Part shown: in pieces, positions 9,144 through 18,969 of the stretch
Layout of the letters: each line of letters begins with the position of its first letter
How positions within the stretch are numbered: position 1 is the first letter of the stretch
DNA from: Azospirillum oryzae
GTDB lineage: Bacteria; Pseudomonadota; Alphaproteobacteria; Azospirillales; Azospirillaceae
Assembly: GCF_900177515.1 (NCBI RefSeq)
Contig: NZ_FXAK01000001.1
Location: 1 to 64,000 of the forward strand
DNA length: 64,000 nucleotides
Direction of reading: 5' to 3'
Made by a program: the position numbers and the translations under genes
Notes under the pieces: model-generated
What the model saw: only the letters and a program-made list of their open reading frames with translations
The model's database searches: none
What the model was told of the DNA's origin: nothing

Positions 9144-10799
9144 TTACTTCGCCAGCCAGACGCTCTCATAGGTGTCGTTGACACCGATGGCCGTCGTGTT
9201 GGCGTTCTTCACCCGCTTGTCGAGGAAGGTCGGGAATTCCATCTCCAGCAGCCAGACGACCGGCAGCTCGTCGGACAGGATGCGCTGGACCTCGCTGTAC
9301 TGTTCCTGGCGCTTGGCCGGGTCGATCTCCTGCGACGCCTTGGCGAACAGCTCGTCGACCTTCGGGTTGGAATAGCCCATGGTGTTGGTGAACAGAACGC
9401 CCTTGCGGATGTTCGACGAGATGTAGGTGCGGGCGACGCCCAGCGCCGGGTCGCCGTACTGGTAGAGGAAGTTGGTGGTGATCTCGTAATCCCAGTTGGC
9501 GACGCGTTGCGCCCAGCCGGCGGCGTCGGTGCTCTCCAGAACCACGGCGATGCCGACCTTGCCCAGCGCCTGCTTCATATACTCGCCGAGGCGGGTCCAG
9601 GTCTCGCCGTAGGGCATCGGCATCAGCTTGACGGTGGCGCGCACGCCCTGGCCGTTGGGCTTCAGCCCCATCTCGTCCAGCAGGGCCTTGGCCTTCTCCG
9701 GGTTCGGCTCGTAGGTCGTCACCTTGGGGTCATAGAACTTGACCACCGAGTTGATCGGACCGGTCGGCACGCGGCCCAGGCCGAACCAGATCTTGTCGCG
9801 GATGAACTTGCGGTCGATGGCGTAGGCGATGGCCTTGCGGAAACGCTTGTCGTCGAGCGGCTTGACGCGGTGGTTGATCTCCAGCCACGCCATCGGCGCC
9901 ACGAACTCGTAGCCGGCGGTGGTCATGGTCAGGTTCGGCAGCGTCTTCATGCGCGGAACCTCGAAGGGCTCCAGGTCGCTGTACTGGGTCTGCTGCACCT
10001 GACCGCTTTCCAGCGCCAGCGAGCGGCTGGCGGCGTCCGGGATCACGCGGAAGGTGATGCCGTCCAGATAGGGCAGGCCTTCCTTGAAGTAATCCTCGTT
10101 GCGGACGAGCTGGATATAGCTGCCCTTCACCCATTCCTTCAGCTTGAACGGGCCGGTGCCGATGGGGGTGTTGTTGGCCGGGTTGGCGCGGTAATCGGTG
10201 CCCTCGTAGATGTGGGCCGGGACGATCGGCGCCGACGACACCTCGAAGGCCTGGATGAAGGCCGGGAACGGCTCCTTCAGCTTGAACTCGACGGTGTGGT
10301 CGTCCAGCGCCGTGATCGATTCGCAACGGCTGAACACGGCGCGGGCGCGCGGGTGGACCTCCATCAGGAACTTGGAGGTGGTGAAGACCACGTCATTGGC
10401 GGTGAAGGGCTTGCCGTCGTGCCACTTGACGTTCTCGAACAGCTTGAAGGTGTAGGTCAGCCCGTCCGGCGAGATCGTCCAGCTCTTGGCCAGCGACGGC
10501 ATCGGGTTCAGCTTCTGATCGTAAGTCAGCAGGCCCTGATAGATCTTGCCGCCGACGGTCTGGGTCGGGCCCTGCTGGTTCAGGCCCAGCATCAGGGTCG
10601 GCGGCTCCGGCTGCACGATGGAGTTGAGGACACCGCCGCGGACAGGCGTCTCCTGGGCGATGGCCGGGGCGGCGACCAGGGCGGCCGTGCCGGGAATGGC
10701 GAGTGCGGCTGCCAGCAGGCCGGCGGCGGCGGCACGGTGGACGCTGCGGCGGAAGCCGCGTTGGAAGCTGGCGGGGATACCGGTAAGGCGTCTGGTCAT
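9144..10799 (-). CDS. Peptide-type ABC transporter substrate-binding protein (SBP family 5)
   Basis: A 551-residue periplasmic binding protein of the DppA/OppA family. The N terminus carries several basic residues, a hydrophobic stretch and an AIA-QE cleavage-like site around residue 48. Family 5 features include KSWTISPDGLTYTFKL, WHDGKPFTANDVVFT and KAIAYAIDRKFI. It captures the ligand for the permeases encoded downstream. Family members bind peptides, but also opines, glutathione, nickel or sugars. The surrounding deacylase genes point to an N-acylated or amide ligand, which is inference. It is separated from the upstream aldolase gene by repeat copy 3. Confidence 0.92.
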   Translation of the reverse strand: MTRRLTGIPASFQRGFRRSVHRAAAAGLLAAALAIPGTAALVAAPAIAQETPVRGGVLNSIVQPEPPTLMLGLNQQGPTQTVGGKIYQGLLTYDQKLNPMPSLAKSWTISPDGLTYTFKLFENVKWHDGKPFTANDVVFTTSKFLMEVHPRARAVFSRCESITALDDHTVEFKLKEPFPAFIQAFEVSSAPIVPAHIYEGTDYRANPANNTPIGTGPFKLKEWVKGSYIQLVRNEDYFKEGLPYLDGITFRVIPDAASRSLALESGQVQQTQYSDLEPFEVPRMKTLPNLTMTTAGYEFVAPMAWLEINHRVKPLDDKRFRKAIAYAIDRKFIRDKIWFGLGRVPTGPINSVVKFYDPKVTTYEPNPEKAKALLDEMGLKPNGQGVRATVKLMPMPYGETWTRLGEYMKQALGKVGIAVVLESTDAAGWAQRVANWDYEITTNFLYQYGDPALGVARTYISSNIRKGVLFTNTMGYSNPKVDELFAKASQEIDPAKRQEQYSEVQRILSDELPVVWLLEMEFPTFLDKRVKNANTTAIGVNDTYESVWLAK

Positions 10800-10890
10800 C
10801 GGGTGTCCTCGTCTCCAGAAGTGTTTCGGTGGTGTTAGCGACCCTGTCGTGTCGATGGTTTTTGATTGGGAGGGTGTGGGCTGGCGATTG

Positions 10891-10995
10891 CCCCCACCTA
10901 ACCTCCCCCGCTGGGCGGGGGAGGGACTGCCGCCACTCTCCCGTATCAGCGCTTGTCCCCTCCCCCGCCCAGCGGGGGAGGGTCAGGGTGGGGGT
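10891..10995. repeat. Dispersed GC-rich inverted repeat, copy 3
   Basis: Same architecture and almost the same sequence as copies 1 and 2 (outer arms CCCCCACCTAACC and GGTCAGGGTGGGGG, inner arms CCCCCGCTGGGCGGGGG-type). It sits between the class II aldolase gene and the binding-protein gene. A short imperfect duplication of its right end, GTGGGGGTCTAAC, follows at about 10990-11020. Confidence 0.9.
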
Positions 10996-11025
10996 CTAAC
11001 TCCAGTGGGGGTCTAACTTACCCAC

Positions 11026-11817
11026 TCACCGCGGCCCCACCGGCCCGGACGTGCTGTCCAGCCAGCGCAGCAGCGCGTCCCATTCCAGCACCCCGGCGCG
11101 GGGATAGGCGCGTTCATATTGCAGGGCGGTGTGCTCGCAGACCTCCGGCAACGGATAGATCAGCGGCCGGCCGCCGGCCATCGCCATGATCTGCTGCTTG
11201 CAGGCCTGCTCCAGATAGTACATCAGCACCGCCGCCTCGGCGACGTCCTGGCCGACGGTCAGCAGGCCGTGGTTGCGCAGGATCATGCTGTGATGGCTGC
11301 CGAGATCGGCGACCAGCCGCTCCCGCTCCGCCAGATCCAAAGCGATGCCTTCGTAGGTGTGGTAGGCGAGGCGGTTGTACCAGCGCAGCGAATGCTGGGT
11401 GATCGGCAGCAGCCCGTCGGCCTGGGCGCTGACCGCCATGCCGGCGTCGGTGTGCAGGTGGATGACCGCGCCGACGTCCGGGCGGGCATGATGCACTGCG
11501 CTGTGGATGGTGAAGCCGGCCGGGTTGATGGCGTCGCCGTCGCGCCCGTCCACCAGATTGCCGTCGATGTCGACCTTCACGAGGTTGTCGGGCGTCACCT
11601 CGTGGAACATCAGGCCATAGGGGTTGATCAGGAAATGGTCGGGCGTGTCGGGGATCCGCGCCGACATGTGGGTGTAGATCAGGTCGGTCATGCCCAACCG
11701 GTCGAACAGCCGGTAGGCGGCGGCCAGATCGGTGCGCACCTTCCACTCCACGTCGGAGCAGTCGCGCGTGGCGTGGGGGGCGTGGGCGGCGTTCGCTTTC
11801 AAGGTGGCGGCGATCAT
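11026..11817 (-). CDS. Class II aldolase/adducin family protein
   Basis: A 263-residue protein of the fuculose-1-phosphate aldolase / ribulose-5-phosphate epimerase / adducin fold. HLHTDAG supplies the paired metal-binding histidines, and ILRNHGLLTVG carries the third histidine. The N-terminal YTHMSARIP segment is also typical. Members cleave or decarboxylate hydroxy-acid substrates with a divalent metal. It lies 25 bases downstream of an M20 deacylase gene and upstream of the peptide-type importer. The substrate is unknown. Confidence 0.85.
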   Translation of the reverse strand: MIAATLKANAAHAPHATRDCSDVEWKVRTDLAAAYRLFDRLGMTDLIYTHMSARIPDTPDHFLINPYGLMFHEVTPDNLVKVDIDGNLVDGRDGDAINPAGFTIHSAVHHARPDVGAVIHLHTDAGMAVSAQADGLLPITQHSLRWYNRLAYHTYEGIALDLAERERLVADLGSHHSMILRNHGLLTVGQDVAEAAVLMYYLEQACKQQIMAMAGGRPLIYPLPEVCEHTALQYERAYPRAGVLEWDALLRWLDSTSGPVGPR

Positions 11818-11842
11818 CGGGCGGGTCTCGTCGGATAAGAGG

Positions 11843-13165
11843 TCAGATGGGTTCCAGGCCGCACCAGCCGGCGATGAACAGCGCCAGCACGCGGGTCACG
11901 TCGCGCAGGCTGTCCAGCGACACCGACTCGTCGATGCCGTGGATGCGCGTCGCCTCCGGCCCGTAGCAGGTGGCGGGCGTGTCGCCATAGAGCTGGAAGA
12001 AGCGGGCGTCGGTGGTGCAGGTCAGCGCCACCAGTTCCGGATCGCCGCCGCGCACGGCGCGATGGCTGTCGGCCAGCATGGTGACCAGCGGGTGGGCCGG
12101 GTCGATCTCGCAGCCGGCGGCCTGGAAGCCGTTCCACTGCAACTCGACGCCGACGCCGGAAAGGGCCGGGTCGGTGGAGCGCGCCTGCTCCACCGCCCGG
12201 GCGACCTCGGCGCGGACCGCCTCCGGCTCCTGCCCGGGGAAGAAGCCGAGCCGGAGGTCGAGCGTGCAGCGCGTCGGGACTGACGACGGCCACTCGCCGC
12301 CCTCGATCCGGCCGAGATTGATGTTGACGGGATGGGCATGGCCGCAGAAGGCGGGATGGCGGCAGGACGGCTCGTTCCACCGCACCTCCAGCGCCTTCAG
12401 GTGGGCGGCCAGGGCGTAGGCCGCCTCGATGGCGTTGACGCCGGCCGAGGTGTCCAGCACATGGGCCGGCGTGCCGGTCAGCACCAGCCGCAGCCACATC
12501 ACCCCGACCTGGGCGACGGAGATGGAATGGTTGAACGGCTCCGGGATCACGGCGGCGTCGGCGCGATAGCCGCGGTGCAGGCAGGCCAGCGCGCCGTTGC
12601 CGGTGCACTCCTCCTCGATCACCGACTGCAGATAGACCGGGGCGGCCGGCTGGTAGCCCAGCGTGCGCAAGGCGCCGAAGGCGGCGGTGTAGGCGGCGAT
12701 GCCCGCCTTCATGTCGCCGGCGCCGCGGCCGTAAAGCCGGCCGTCGGCGATGCGCGGCTCGAAGGGCGGGGTGGTCCACAGCTCCGCCGGGCCGGCCGGC
12801 ACCACGTCGATGTGGCCGTTCAGGATCAGCGAGCGGCCCTTCGCCTCGCGCGGCTTGTGCACGCCGACGACGTTCTCGCGCCCGGCATAGGCGCCGGGCA
12901 GCACCGGCGGCGAGAAGCCCGGCATGCGGGAGATCGCCTGCTCGTCGATGTCGAAGCGGTCGACCTCCAGCCCCAGCGCGGCGAAGCGCTCGGCCATCAG
13001 CGCCTGGGCTGAGGATTCCTCCCCCAGCAGCGACGGCTGGCGGACGAGGTCGGAGAGATGCGACACGCACCCGCCCTGCGCCGCATCGGCGGCATCCAGG
13101 ATTGCGGCGCGCAGGCCGGGGTCCGGCAAGGCATGGTCGAGACGGGCTGCCGTATCTCGTGTCAT
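11843..13165 (-). CDS. M20 family deacylase (ArgE/DapE type)
   Basis: A 440-residue metallo-deacylase. NGHIDVVPAG, GAGDMKAGIAAY and IEEECTGNGA are the M20 metal-site motifs, and CTTDARFFQLYG near the C terminus is typical of the ArgE/DapE/CPG2 group that hydrolyses N-acyl amino acids. I chose the ATG at 13165, preceded by AGAGGA 7 bases upstream; the frame stays open to 13276 but lacks a better start. It is the first gene of the minus-strand run and is divergent from a LysR regulator gene. The acyl group and amino acid are not resolved. Confidence 0.87.
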   Translation of the reverse strand: MTRDTAARLDHALPDPGLRAAILDAADAAQGGCVSHLSDLVRQPSLLGEESSAQALMAERFAALGLEVDRFDIDEQAISRMPGFSPPVLPGAYAGRENVVGVHKPREAKGRSLILNGHIDVVPAGPAELWTTPPFEPRIADGRLYGRGAGDMKAGIAAYTAAFGALRTLGYQPAAPVYLQSVIEEECTGNGALACLHRGYRADAAVIPEPFNHSISVAQVGVMWLRLVLTGTPAHVLDTSAGVNAIEAAYALAAHLKALEVRWNEPSCRHPAFCGHAHPVNINLGRIEGGEWPSSVPTRCTLDLRLGFFPGQEPEAVRAEVARAVEQARSTDPALSGVGVELQWNGFQAAGCEIDPAHPLVTMLADSHRAVRGGDPELVALTCTTDARFFQLYGDTPATCYGPEATRIHGIDESVSLDSLRDVTRVLALFIAGWCGLEPI

Positions 13166-13488
13166 TCCGAATCCTCTGCCCAAATCCTTTTCGCCTCTGC
13201 GGTATGATTGCGCGGGCGAGTGGAAAAAGACGAATCTGTTGCGTTGCGGCCTATCCCTAATGGATATGACCGCCATATCGGCGCGTTATGCAGTGTGCGG
13301 CTTGGCGATGTTTGAGGGTCGCCATGTGTCGATTAGGCGATGAACAAATCGATCAGGCAAATAAGCATTTTTCATTTCCCCCATGAATCTGATTTATGCC
13401 GCAGTTGCTCACAGTGCGATCATGTGCGTAGAATTTGGGCGGCGGCAGGGATGCACCGGAATCGGGCACCGACGGAGAGGGCAGGGCG
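13166..13488. promoter_or_regulatory. Divergent regulatory region between M20 deacylase and LysR genes
   Basis: About 320 non-coding bases, visibly richer in A and T than the flanking genes, separate the divergent genes and should hold both promoters. An inverted repeat TTCAT-N7-ATGAA (13371-13387) is a possible LysR-type binding site. I see no certain -35/-10 pair and no riboswitch fold. Confidence 0.5.
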
Positions 13489-14499
13489 TTGAACGAAAGC
13501 GAGGCGGAACGGCAGGCATTGGCCCGTCTTGGCCAGCAGATGGACTGGAACCTGCTGCGCACCTTCATGGTGATCGTGCAGGAGGGGAGCTTCACCAAGG
13601 CCGCGGTCCGCCTGTTTTTAACGCAGCCGGCGGTCAGCCTCGCGCTGAAGCGGCTGGAGGAACAGCTTGGCCGCACGCTGATCGACCGCGGCCCCGGACG
13701 CTTCGCCGTCACCGCCGCCGGCGAGCAGGTCTATGACGAGGCGGTGTCGATCCATGCCACCGTGTCGCGCCTGGGCGCGCTGGTGCGCGACGCCAAGGAC
13801 GAGATCAGCGGCCATGTCCATATCCTGATGACCAGCCGCATCCAGACGCCGCTGCTCGACCGCTCGCTGCGGGAGTTCCACCGGATGTACCCGCAGGTGA
13901 CCTTCCGCATCGACGTGATGGCGTCTGCCGACGCGCACATCGCGTTGCAGCAGCGGGTCGGCGCCATGGCAATCTGCCTGCTGCGCGAACCGATTCCGGG
14001 GCTGTCGAGCCAGATTTTCCTGCGCCAGACCTACCGGCTCTATTGCGGCCCGGGATTCCGGCTGTTCGGTCAGCACGACATCGACATAGCCGAGCTGCGG
14101 CACGAGAATTTCGTCTCCTTCACCTCCGACCAGATCGACGGCGCCCTGTCGCCGCTGACCCTGTTCCGCGCGCGGGAGGGATTCGCCGGCCGCGTCGTCG
14201 CGTCCTCCGCCAATCTGGAGGAGGTGAGGCGGATGATCCTCTGCGGTCTCGGCATCGGCCCGCTGCCCGAACACATCGCCGCCCGCGACGTCGATGACGG
14301 GCTGCTGTGGGAACTGCCGCCCTATGAAGGGATCGCGCCGGTCAACGTCCACCTGATCTGGAACGAGCAGGCCAAGCTGAACCGCGCCGAGCGGGCCTTC
14401 CTGGAGTATCTGCAGACGGCGCTGGCGACGGCGCCGGCCAGGGAATTGGCCGGCGAGGCGGCGGAATCGCCGCCGGCGGCGATGTCACAGCCGGCCTGA
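13489..14499 (+). CDS. LysR-family transcriptional regulator
   Basis: A LysR regulator of 336 residues from the TTG at 13489, which has GGAGAGG about 9 bases upstream. An ATG at 13540 (MDWNLLRTF) is an equally natural family start. The winged helix-turn-helix is in the segment EEGSF-to-LEEQLGR-like (KAAVRLFLTQPAVSLALKR), followed by the periplasmic-binding-like effector domain. It is divergent from the M20 deacylase gene, so it is the probable regulator of the 12-kb transport and deacylation run. Confidence 0.88.
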   Translation: MNESEAERQALARLGQQMDWNLLRTFMVIVQEGSFTKAAVRLFLTQPAVSLALKRLEEQLGRTLIDRGPGRFAVTAAGEQVYDEAVSIHATVSRLGALVRDAKDEISGHVHILMTSRIQTPLLDRSLREFHRMYPQVTFRIDVMASADAHIALQQRVGAMAICLLREPIPGLSSQIFLRQTYRLYCGPGFRLFGQHDIDIAELRHENFVSFTSDQIDGALSPLTLFRAREGFAGRVVASSANLEEVRRMILCGLGIGPLPEHIAARDVDDGLLWELPPYEGIAPVNVHLIWNEQAKLNRAERAFLEYLQTALATAPARELAGEAAESPPAAMSQPA

Positions 14500-14582
14500 C
14501 CGTAACGATCCGCCCGTTGGAGCGTTGTCTATGGCGAAGGCCGGCTTCATTCCGGCCGAATCCTTACGATCAGGAGGACCAC

Positions 14583-14759
14583 ATGGACAAGGACCGCACC
14601 GAAGGCGCCATGGACAAGGCCAAGGGCAGCATCAAGAAGGGCGTCGGCGAGGTCACCGGCGACGAGAAGATGAAGGCCGAGGGCGCGGCCGACAAGGCGA
14701 AGGGCAAGGCAGAGAACGCCGTCGGCGGCGTCAAGGACGCCCTGAAGGGCAAGAGCTGA
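14583..14759 (+). CDS. CsbD family stress-response protein
   Basis: A 58-residue, highly charged, lysine- and alanine-rich protein starting MDKDRTEGAMDKAKG and carrying GEVTGDEKMKAEGAADKAKG, characteristic of the CsbD/YjbJ family of abundant general-stress proteins. The start at 14583 is fixed by AGGAGG 7 bases upstream. Other CsbD proteins are induced by osmotic or stationary-phase stress; a specific activity is unknown. It is followed by a GC hairpin and then by membrane stress genes, suggesting a small stress locus. Confidence 0.92.
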   Translation: MDKDRTEGAMDKAKGSIKKGVGEVTGDEKMKAEGAADKAKGKAENAVGGVKDALKGKS

Positions 14760-14767
14760 GGACGCAA

Positions 14768-14798
14768 GGCCCCGCGCGGCACAGTCCGCCGCGGGGCC
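14768..14798 (+). terminator. Hairpin after csbD-like gene
   Basis: GGCCCCGCG (14768-14776) pairs with CGCGGGGCC (14790-14798), leaving a loop of about 13 bases. There is no clear U-tract. It may act as a partial terminator or 3' stabiliser that sets csbD expression above that of the downstream brkB-like gene. Confidence 0.5.
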
Positions 14799-14822
14799 GC
14801 TCCCCGGCAGGGAAATCCCGCC

Positions 14823-15686
14823 ATGCTCAATGGGGTGTCTCCCGGACGATTTCTCCGGGACCTCTATCACGCCACCACCGAGGACAATGTCTTCAACGGG
14901 GCAGCCGCACTCGGTTTCTACCTGACGCTCGCCCTGTTCCCGGCGCTGATCGCGACGATGAGCATCATCCCCTACCTGCCCATCGACAATGTCGATCGGG
15001 CGATCATGGATCTGCTGGGGCAGGCGCTGCCCGATCAGGCGTCCGGCATGGTCCGCGACGTGGTGGGGCAGGTGACCGGGGAGCGGCGCGGCGGGTTGCT
15101 GTCCTTCGGCCTGCTGGGAACGGTGTGGGCGACCACCACCGGCATGTATGCCGTCATGCAGCAGCTCAACATCACCTATGACGTCAAGGAGGCGCGCAGC
15201 TTCGTCCGCGCCCGGCTGGTGGCGCTGGGATTGAGCCTGCTGTTCGAAGTCATGGTGATCGGCGCCTTCTCGCTGATCGTGCTGGGCGGCATCCTGCAGG
15301 ACTGGATCGGCAACCGGTACGGCTTTTCCGGCGTGCTGCTGACATTCTTCGCGACCTTCCGCTGGGTCGTCATCGTCCTGGCGCTGCTGCTGGGTTTCGC
15401 GGTGATCTACCGCTATGGCCCGAACATCAGGGAGCGCTTCGTCTTCATCACCCCCGGCAGCGTGGTCGGCACCGCCCTGCTGATCGCCGCCTCGCTCGGC
15501 TTCTCGCTCTATGCCGGCCATTTCGCCGATTACGACGCCACCTACGGCAGCATCGGCGCGGTCATCACGCTGATGCTCTGGCTCTACATCGCCGGGCTGG
15601 TGATCCTCCTCGGTTCGGAGATCAACGTTCTGTGGCGCCGATACGGCGGGGGCCCTAACCAACAACCACTCACCGCAGAGGAGTAA
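14823..15686 (+). CDS. YihY/virulence factor BrkB family membrane protein
   Basis: A 287-residue integral membrane protein with about six hydrophobic segments. The family hallmarks near the N terminus are the ALGFYLTLALFPALIA segment and a following MLQQ-like MQQLNITYDVKE, with the C-terminal YGSIGAVITLMLWLYI segment and GSEIN. Related proteins were once proposed to be RNase BN but are now regarded as membrane proteins of unknown function. Its position between CsbD and YeaQ-type genes fits an envelope-stress role, which is inference. Confidence 0.9.
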   Translation: MLNGVSPGRFLRDLYHATTEDNVFNGAAALGFYLTLALFPALIATMSIIPYLPIDNVDRAIMDLLGQALPDQASGMVRDVVGQVTGERRGGLLSFGLLGTVWATTTGMYAVMQQLNITYDVKEARSFVRARLVALGLSLLFEVMVIGAFSLIVLGGILQDWIGNRYGFSGVLLTFFATFRWVVIVLALLLGFAVIYRYGPNIRERFVFITPGSVVGTALLIAASLGFSLYAGHFADYDATYGSIGAVITLMLWLYIAGLVILLGSEINVLWRRYGGGPNQQPLTAEE

Positions 15687-15691
15687 CGGCC

Positions 15692-15952
15692 ATGGGTATC
15701 ATCGCTTGGATCATTCTCGGCCTGATCGCGGGCTTCATCGCCTCCAAGATCGTGAACAAGTCGGGGCAGGGTGTCATGATGGACATCGTGCTGGGGATCG
15801 TCGGCGCGCTGGTCGGCGGCTTCCTCATGAGCATCATCGGCGGTGCCGGCATCACCGGCTTCAACATCTGGAGCATTCTGGTCGCCATCTTCGGCGCCAT
15901 CGTCGTCCTGTGGATTTACCACGCGGTCGCCGGCAGGCGGACGGTGGGCTGA
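15692..15952 (+). CDS. GlsB/YeaQ/YmgE family stress membrane protein
   Basis: An 86-residue protein with three short glycine-rich transmembrane segments: GIIAWIILGLIAGFIASK, then GIVGALVGGFLMSIIGG, then a final hydrophobic stretch. This pattern is typical of transglycosylase-associated YeaQ/YmgE proteins. It starts 5 bases after the upstream gene and probably shares its mRNA. Family members are induced by acid or general stress; molecular function is unknown. Confidence 0.9.
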   Translation: MGIIAWIILGLIAGFIASKIVNKSGQGVMMDIVLGIVGALVGGFLMSIIGGAGITGFNIWSILVAIFGAIVVLWIYHAVAGRRTVG

Positions 15953-16122
15953 CCTGTCTCCTCAGGAAAATCCATCGCTGAAACTTGATCGGGGCTGACG
16001 ATTGGACAGCTATCACAATGCTCCGTTTGCGTGGGATAAGGCTGTCAATCCATCCCCGATCGCTCGCCCGCATTGATGAACGTCCAAGCTTATCCGCTTC
16101 CTGCCGGCGCCGGGCGGCGCCG

Positions 16123-18969
16123 GTGAGCCCGCTGTCGGCCGGAGAGTCTCCGCCTGTCTTTTCGACCGGGGCGACAGGGATGGGTGCGCTCATGCGCGGC
16201 CATGACTGGGCGTCCACGCCGCTCGGCCCGATGGATGACTGGCCGCAGGAGCTGCGTTTCACGGTCGGCCTGATGCTGCGGTCGCGGCAGGCGATGTTCA
16301 TCGGCTGGGGCCCGGACGTCACCTTCCTCTACAACGACGCCTATCTGGACATTCTGGGAGCCCGTCACCCGCAGGCGCTGGGGCGGCCGATGAGGGAGGT
16401 CTGGCCCGACGCCTGGCCGGTGGCCGGCGACTTCGTCCGCCGCGTCTATGACGGGGAGCCGTTGCGGCACGAGGATTTGCGGGTCCCGCTGGAGCGGAAC
16501 GGAGCAACCGAGGACTGCTATTTCACCTTCTCCTACACGCCGATCACCGACGAGGCCGGGCGGGTCGGCGGCTTCCTCTGCATCGTCGCCGAGACAACGT
16601 CGGCAGTGGAGCGCGCGCGGGCGGAAGAGGAGATTCGGCTCGCCAACGAGCGGCTGCGGGCGCTGTTCCGGCAGGCGCCGGGCTTCATGTATGTCTGGCG
16701 CGGACCCGACCATGTCTATGAGATGGCGAACGACGCCTATTTCGACCTGATCGGCCGCCGCGACATCATCGGCAAGCCGGCGCGGGAGGCGCTGCCGGAG
16801 ATCGTCGGCCAGGGATTCTTCGAGCTGGCCGATCAGGTCTATGCGACGGGCGAGCCCTTCGTCGGCGAGGGGATGCCGGCGCGAATCGCCCGGCGTCCCG
16901 GCGCGCCGCTGGAGGAGCGCTTCGTCACCTTCGTCTTCCAGCCGATCCGCGACGACCAGGGCCGGGTCATGGGCATGTTCGTCCAGGGCAGCGACGTGAC
17001 GGGCATGAAGCGGACGGAGGAGGCGCTGCGCGAGAGCCAGCAGCGGCTGCACATCGCCCAGGACGCCGGCGGGGTCGGCACCTTCGAACTGCGCGTCGAC
17101 GGCATGCTGGCGGTATCGCCCCAGTTCTGCCGCCTGTGGGGCATCGAGGAACGCCCGTTGGTGCGGCTGGAGGAGCTGGTCGCCCTGATCCACCCGGACG
17201 ACCGGGCCAATCTGAACACGCTGCGCCCCGGACAGGTGCCGACGGATGGGGTGGGCTATGTCGAATACCGCATCAGGCGGCCGGACAGCGGGGCGGAGCG
17301 CTGGATCGCCCGGCGGGCGCAGGCCATGGCGGGGGAAAAGGATGGGGAGGCGCGGATTCTCGGCGCCTGTTACGACATCACCGACCGCAAATGCGCCGAG
17401 GACGCGTTGCGCGCCCTGAACGCGACGCTGGAGCAGCGGGTGGCGGAACGGACCGCCGACCGCGACCGCATGTGGCGGCTGTCGACCGACATCATGCTGG
17501 TGGCGCGGTTCGACGGCACGATCACCGCGGTCAATCCGGCCTGGACCACCCTGCTGGGCTGGGAGGAGGCGGAGCTGCAGGATGTGGCGTTCCTCGACTT
17601 CGTCCATCCCGACGACCTTGCGGCGACGGTGGCGGAGGCCGGCCGGCTGGAATGCGGCCTGACCACCCTGCGGTTCGAGAACCGCTATCGCCACAAGGAC
17701 GGATCCTATCGCTGGATCTCCTGGACCGCGGTGCCGGACGACCGCTTCATCCATGCGGTGGGACGCGACGTTACCGCGCGCAAGGAGTCCGAGGCGGCGC
17801 TGCGCCGGGCCGAGGACCAGCTGCGCCAGGCGCAGAAGATGGAGGCGGTGGGCCAGCTGACCGGCGGCGTGGCGCACGACTTCAACAACCTGCTCCAGGC
17901 GCTCAGCAGTTGCCTGACCATGATCGGCCGCCGCAGCGCCGAGCCGAAGCTGGCGCCGCTGCTGGAGGCGGGCATGCAGGCGGTCGACCGCGGCGCCAAG
18001 CTGGTCCAGCAGCTGATGGGCTTCGCCCGCCGCGACAGCCTGCGCCCTGAGCCGATCGACGTGCGCGACCGCGTGCTCGGCATGGCCGGCCTGCTGGAAC
18101 GTGCGCTCCGCGCCGACATCCGGCTGGAAACCCGTTTCGCCCCCGGCCTCCACCCCATCGAGGCGGACCCCACGCAGTTCGAGCTGGCTCTGATCAACAT
18201 GGCGGTGAACGCCCGCGACGCGATGCCGGAGGGCGGCACCCTGTCCATCGCGGCGGAGAACCGGACGCTGGGTCCCGGCGATGCATCTGGGTTGGATGGG
18301 GCGGGATTGGAGGGGGAGTTCCTGCGGCTGACGGTCGCCGACACCGGAACGGGAATGACGCCGGAGGTGGCGGCGAAGGCCTTCGACCCCTTCTTCACCA
18401 CCAAGGAGGTCGGCAAGGGCTCCGGCCTCGGTCTGGCGCAGGTCTATGGGCTGGCTCGGCAGGCGGGCGGCACCGTCTGGATCGAAAGCCGGCCGGGGGA
18501 GGGAACCCGCATCGTCCTGCTGCTGCGCGCCACGGCGGGGGTGCCGCGGGTGCCGGCCGTCGCCGCCGACGCGGCCCGGCCGTTCATCGCGGGCGCACGG
18601 GTTCTGATGGTGGAGGACGATCCGGTCGTCGCCTCCTCCGTCGCCGCTGCGCTGGAGGAGAGCGGCTGGACCGTTCTGCGCGCCGGCTCCGCCGACGAGG
18701 CGCTGCCGCTGCTGGCCGGCGACGAACGGATCGACCTGCTCTTTTCCGACGTGGTGATGCCGGGCCGGCTGAGCGGCATCGACCTCAGCCGCGAGGCGGC
18801 CGTCCTGCGGCCCGGCCTGCCGGTGGTGTTGACCACCGGCTACAGCGAGGAGGTGGCCCGCACCGAAGGAATCGCGGTGCTGTCGAAACCCTACCGGATC
18901 GACACGCTGCTGCAGACGCTGCACGAGGCGCTGAGGAAAATCCCCTCTCTCCCCCGGGGAGAGGGTTAG
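16123..18969 (+). CDS. Soluble hybrid sensor histidine kinase with PAS domains and receiver domain
   Basis: About 949 residues from the GTG at 16123; upstream ATG and TTG codons at 16018 and 15985 are alternatives, since no strong ribosome site is seen. The order is an N-terminal PAS-like sensor beginning [10 protein letters not shown], three further PAS/PAC segments, a HisKA helix [12 protein letters not shown] (His585), an ATPase domain ([22 protein letters not shown]) and a receiver with phospho-acceptor Asp876 ([10 protein letters not shown]). No transmembrane helix is evident, so it senses a cytoplasmic cue. There is no adjacent DNA-binding partner. The C terminus ends inside a dispersed repeat. 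Confidence 0.88.
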   Translation: MSPLSAGESPPVFSTGATGMGALMRGHDWASTPLGPMDDWPQELRFTVGLMLRSRQAMFIGWGPDVTFLYNDAYLDILGARHPQALGRPMREVWPDAWPVAGDFVRRVYDGEPLRHEDLRVPLERNGATEDCYFTFSYTPITDEAGRVGGFLCIVAETTSAVERARAEEEIRLANERLRALFRQAPGFMYVWRGPDHVYEMANDAYFDLIGRRDIIGKPAREALPEIVGQGFFELADQVYATGEPFVGEGMPARIARRPGAPLEERFVTFVFQPIRDDQGRVMGMFVQGSDVTGMKRTEEALRESQQRLHIAQDAGGVGTFELRVDGMLAVSPQFCRLWGIEERPLVRLEELVALIHPDDRANLNTLRPGQVPTDGVGYVEYRIRRPDSGAERWIARRAQAMAGEKDGEARILGACYDITDRKCAEDALRALNATLEQRVAERTADRDRMWRLSTDIMLVARFDGTITAVNPAWTTLLGWEEAELQDVAFLDFVHPDDLAATVAEAGRLECGLTTLRFENRYRHKDGSYRWISWTAVPDDRFIHAVGRDVTARKESEAALRRAEDQLRQAQKMEAVGQLTGGVAHDFNNLLQALSSCLTMIGRRSAEPKLAPLLEAGMQAVDRGAKLVQQLMGFARRDSLRPEPIDVRDRVLGMAGLLERALRADIRLETRFAPGLHPIEADPTQFELALINMAVNARDAMPEGGTLSIAAENRTLGPGDASGLDGAGLEGEFLRLTVADTGTGMTPEVAAKAFDPFFTTKEVGKGSGLGLAQVYGLARQAGGTVWIESRPGEGTRIVLLLRATAGVPRVPAVAADAARPFIAGARVLMVEDDPVVASSVAAALEESGWTVLRAGSADEALPLLAGDERIDLLFSDVVMPGRLSGIDLSREAAVLRPGLPVVLTTGYSEEVARTEGIAVLSKPYRIDTLLQTLHEALRKIPSLPRGEG

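Noticed and set aside
4355..10995. Three near-identical GC repeats as a possible CRISPR array or integron attC sites
   Set aside because: They are 2-5 kb apart with genes between them, are internally palindromic, and no cas or integrase gene is present. They behave like dispersed intergenic repeats.
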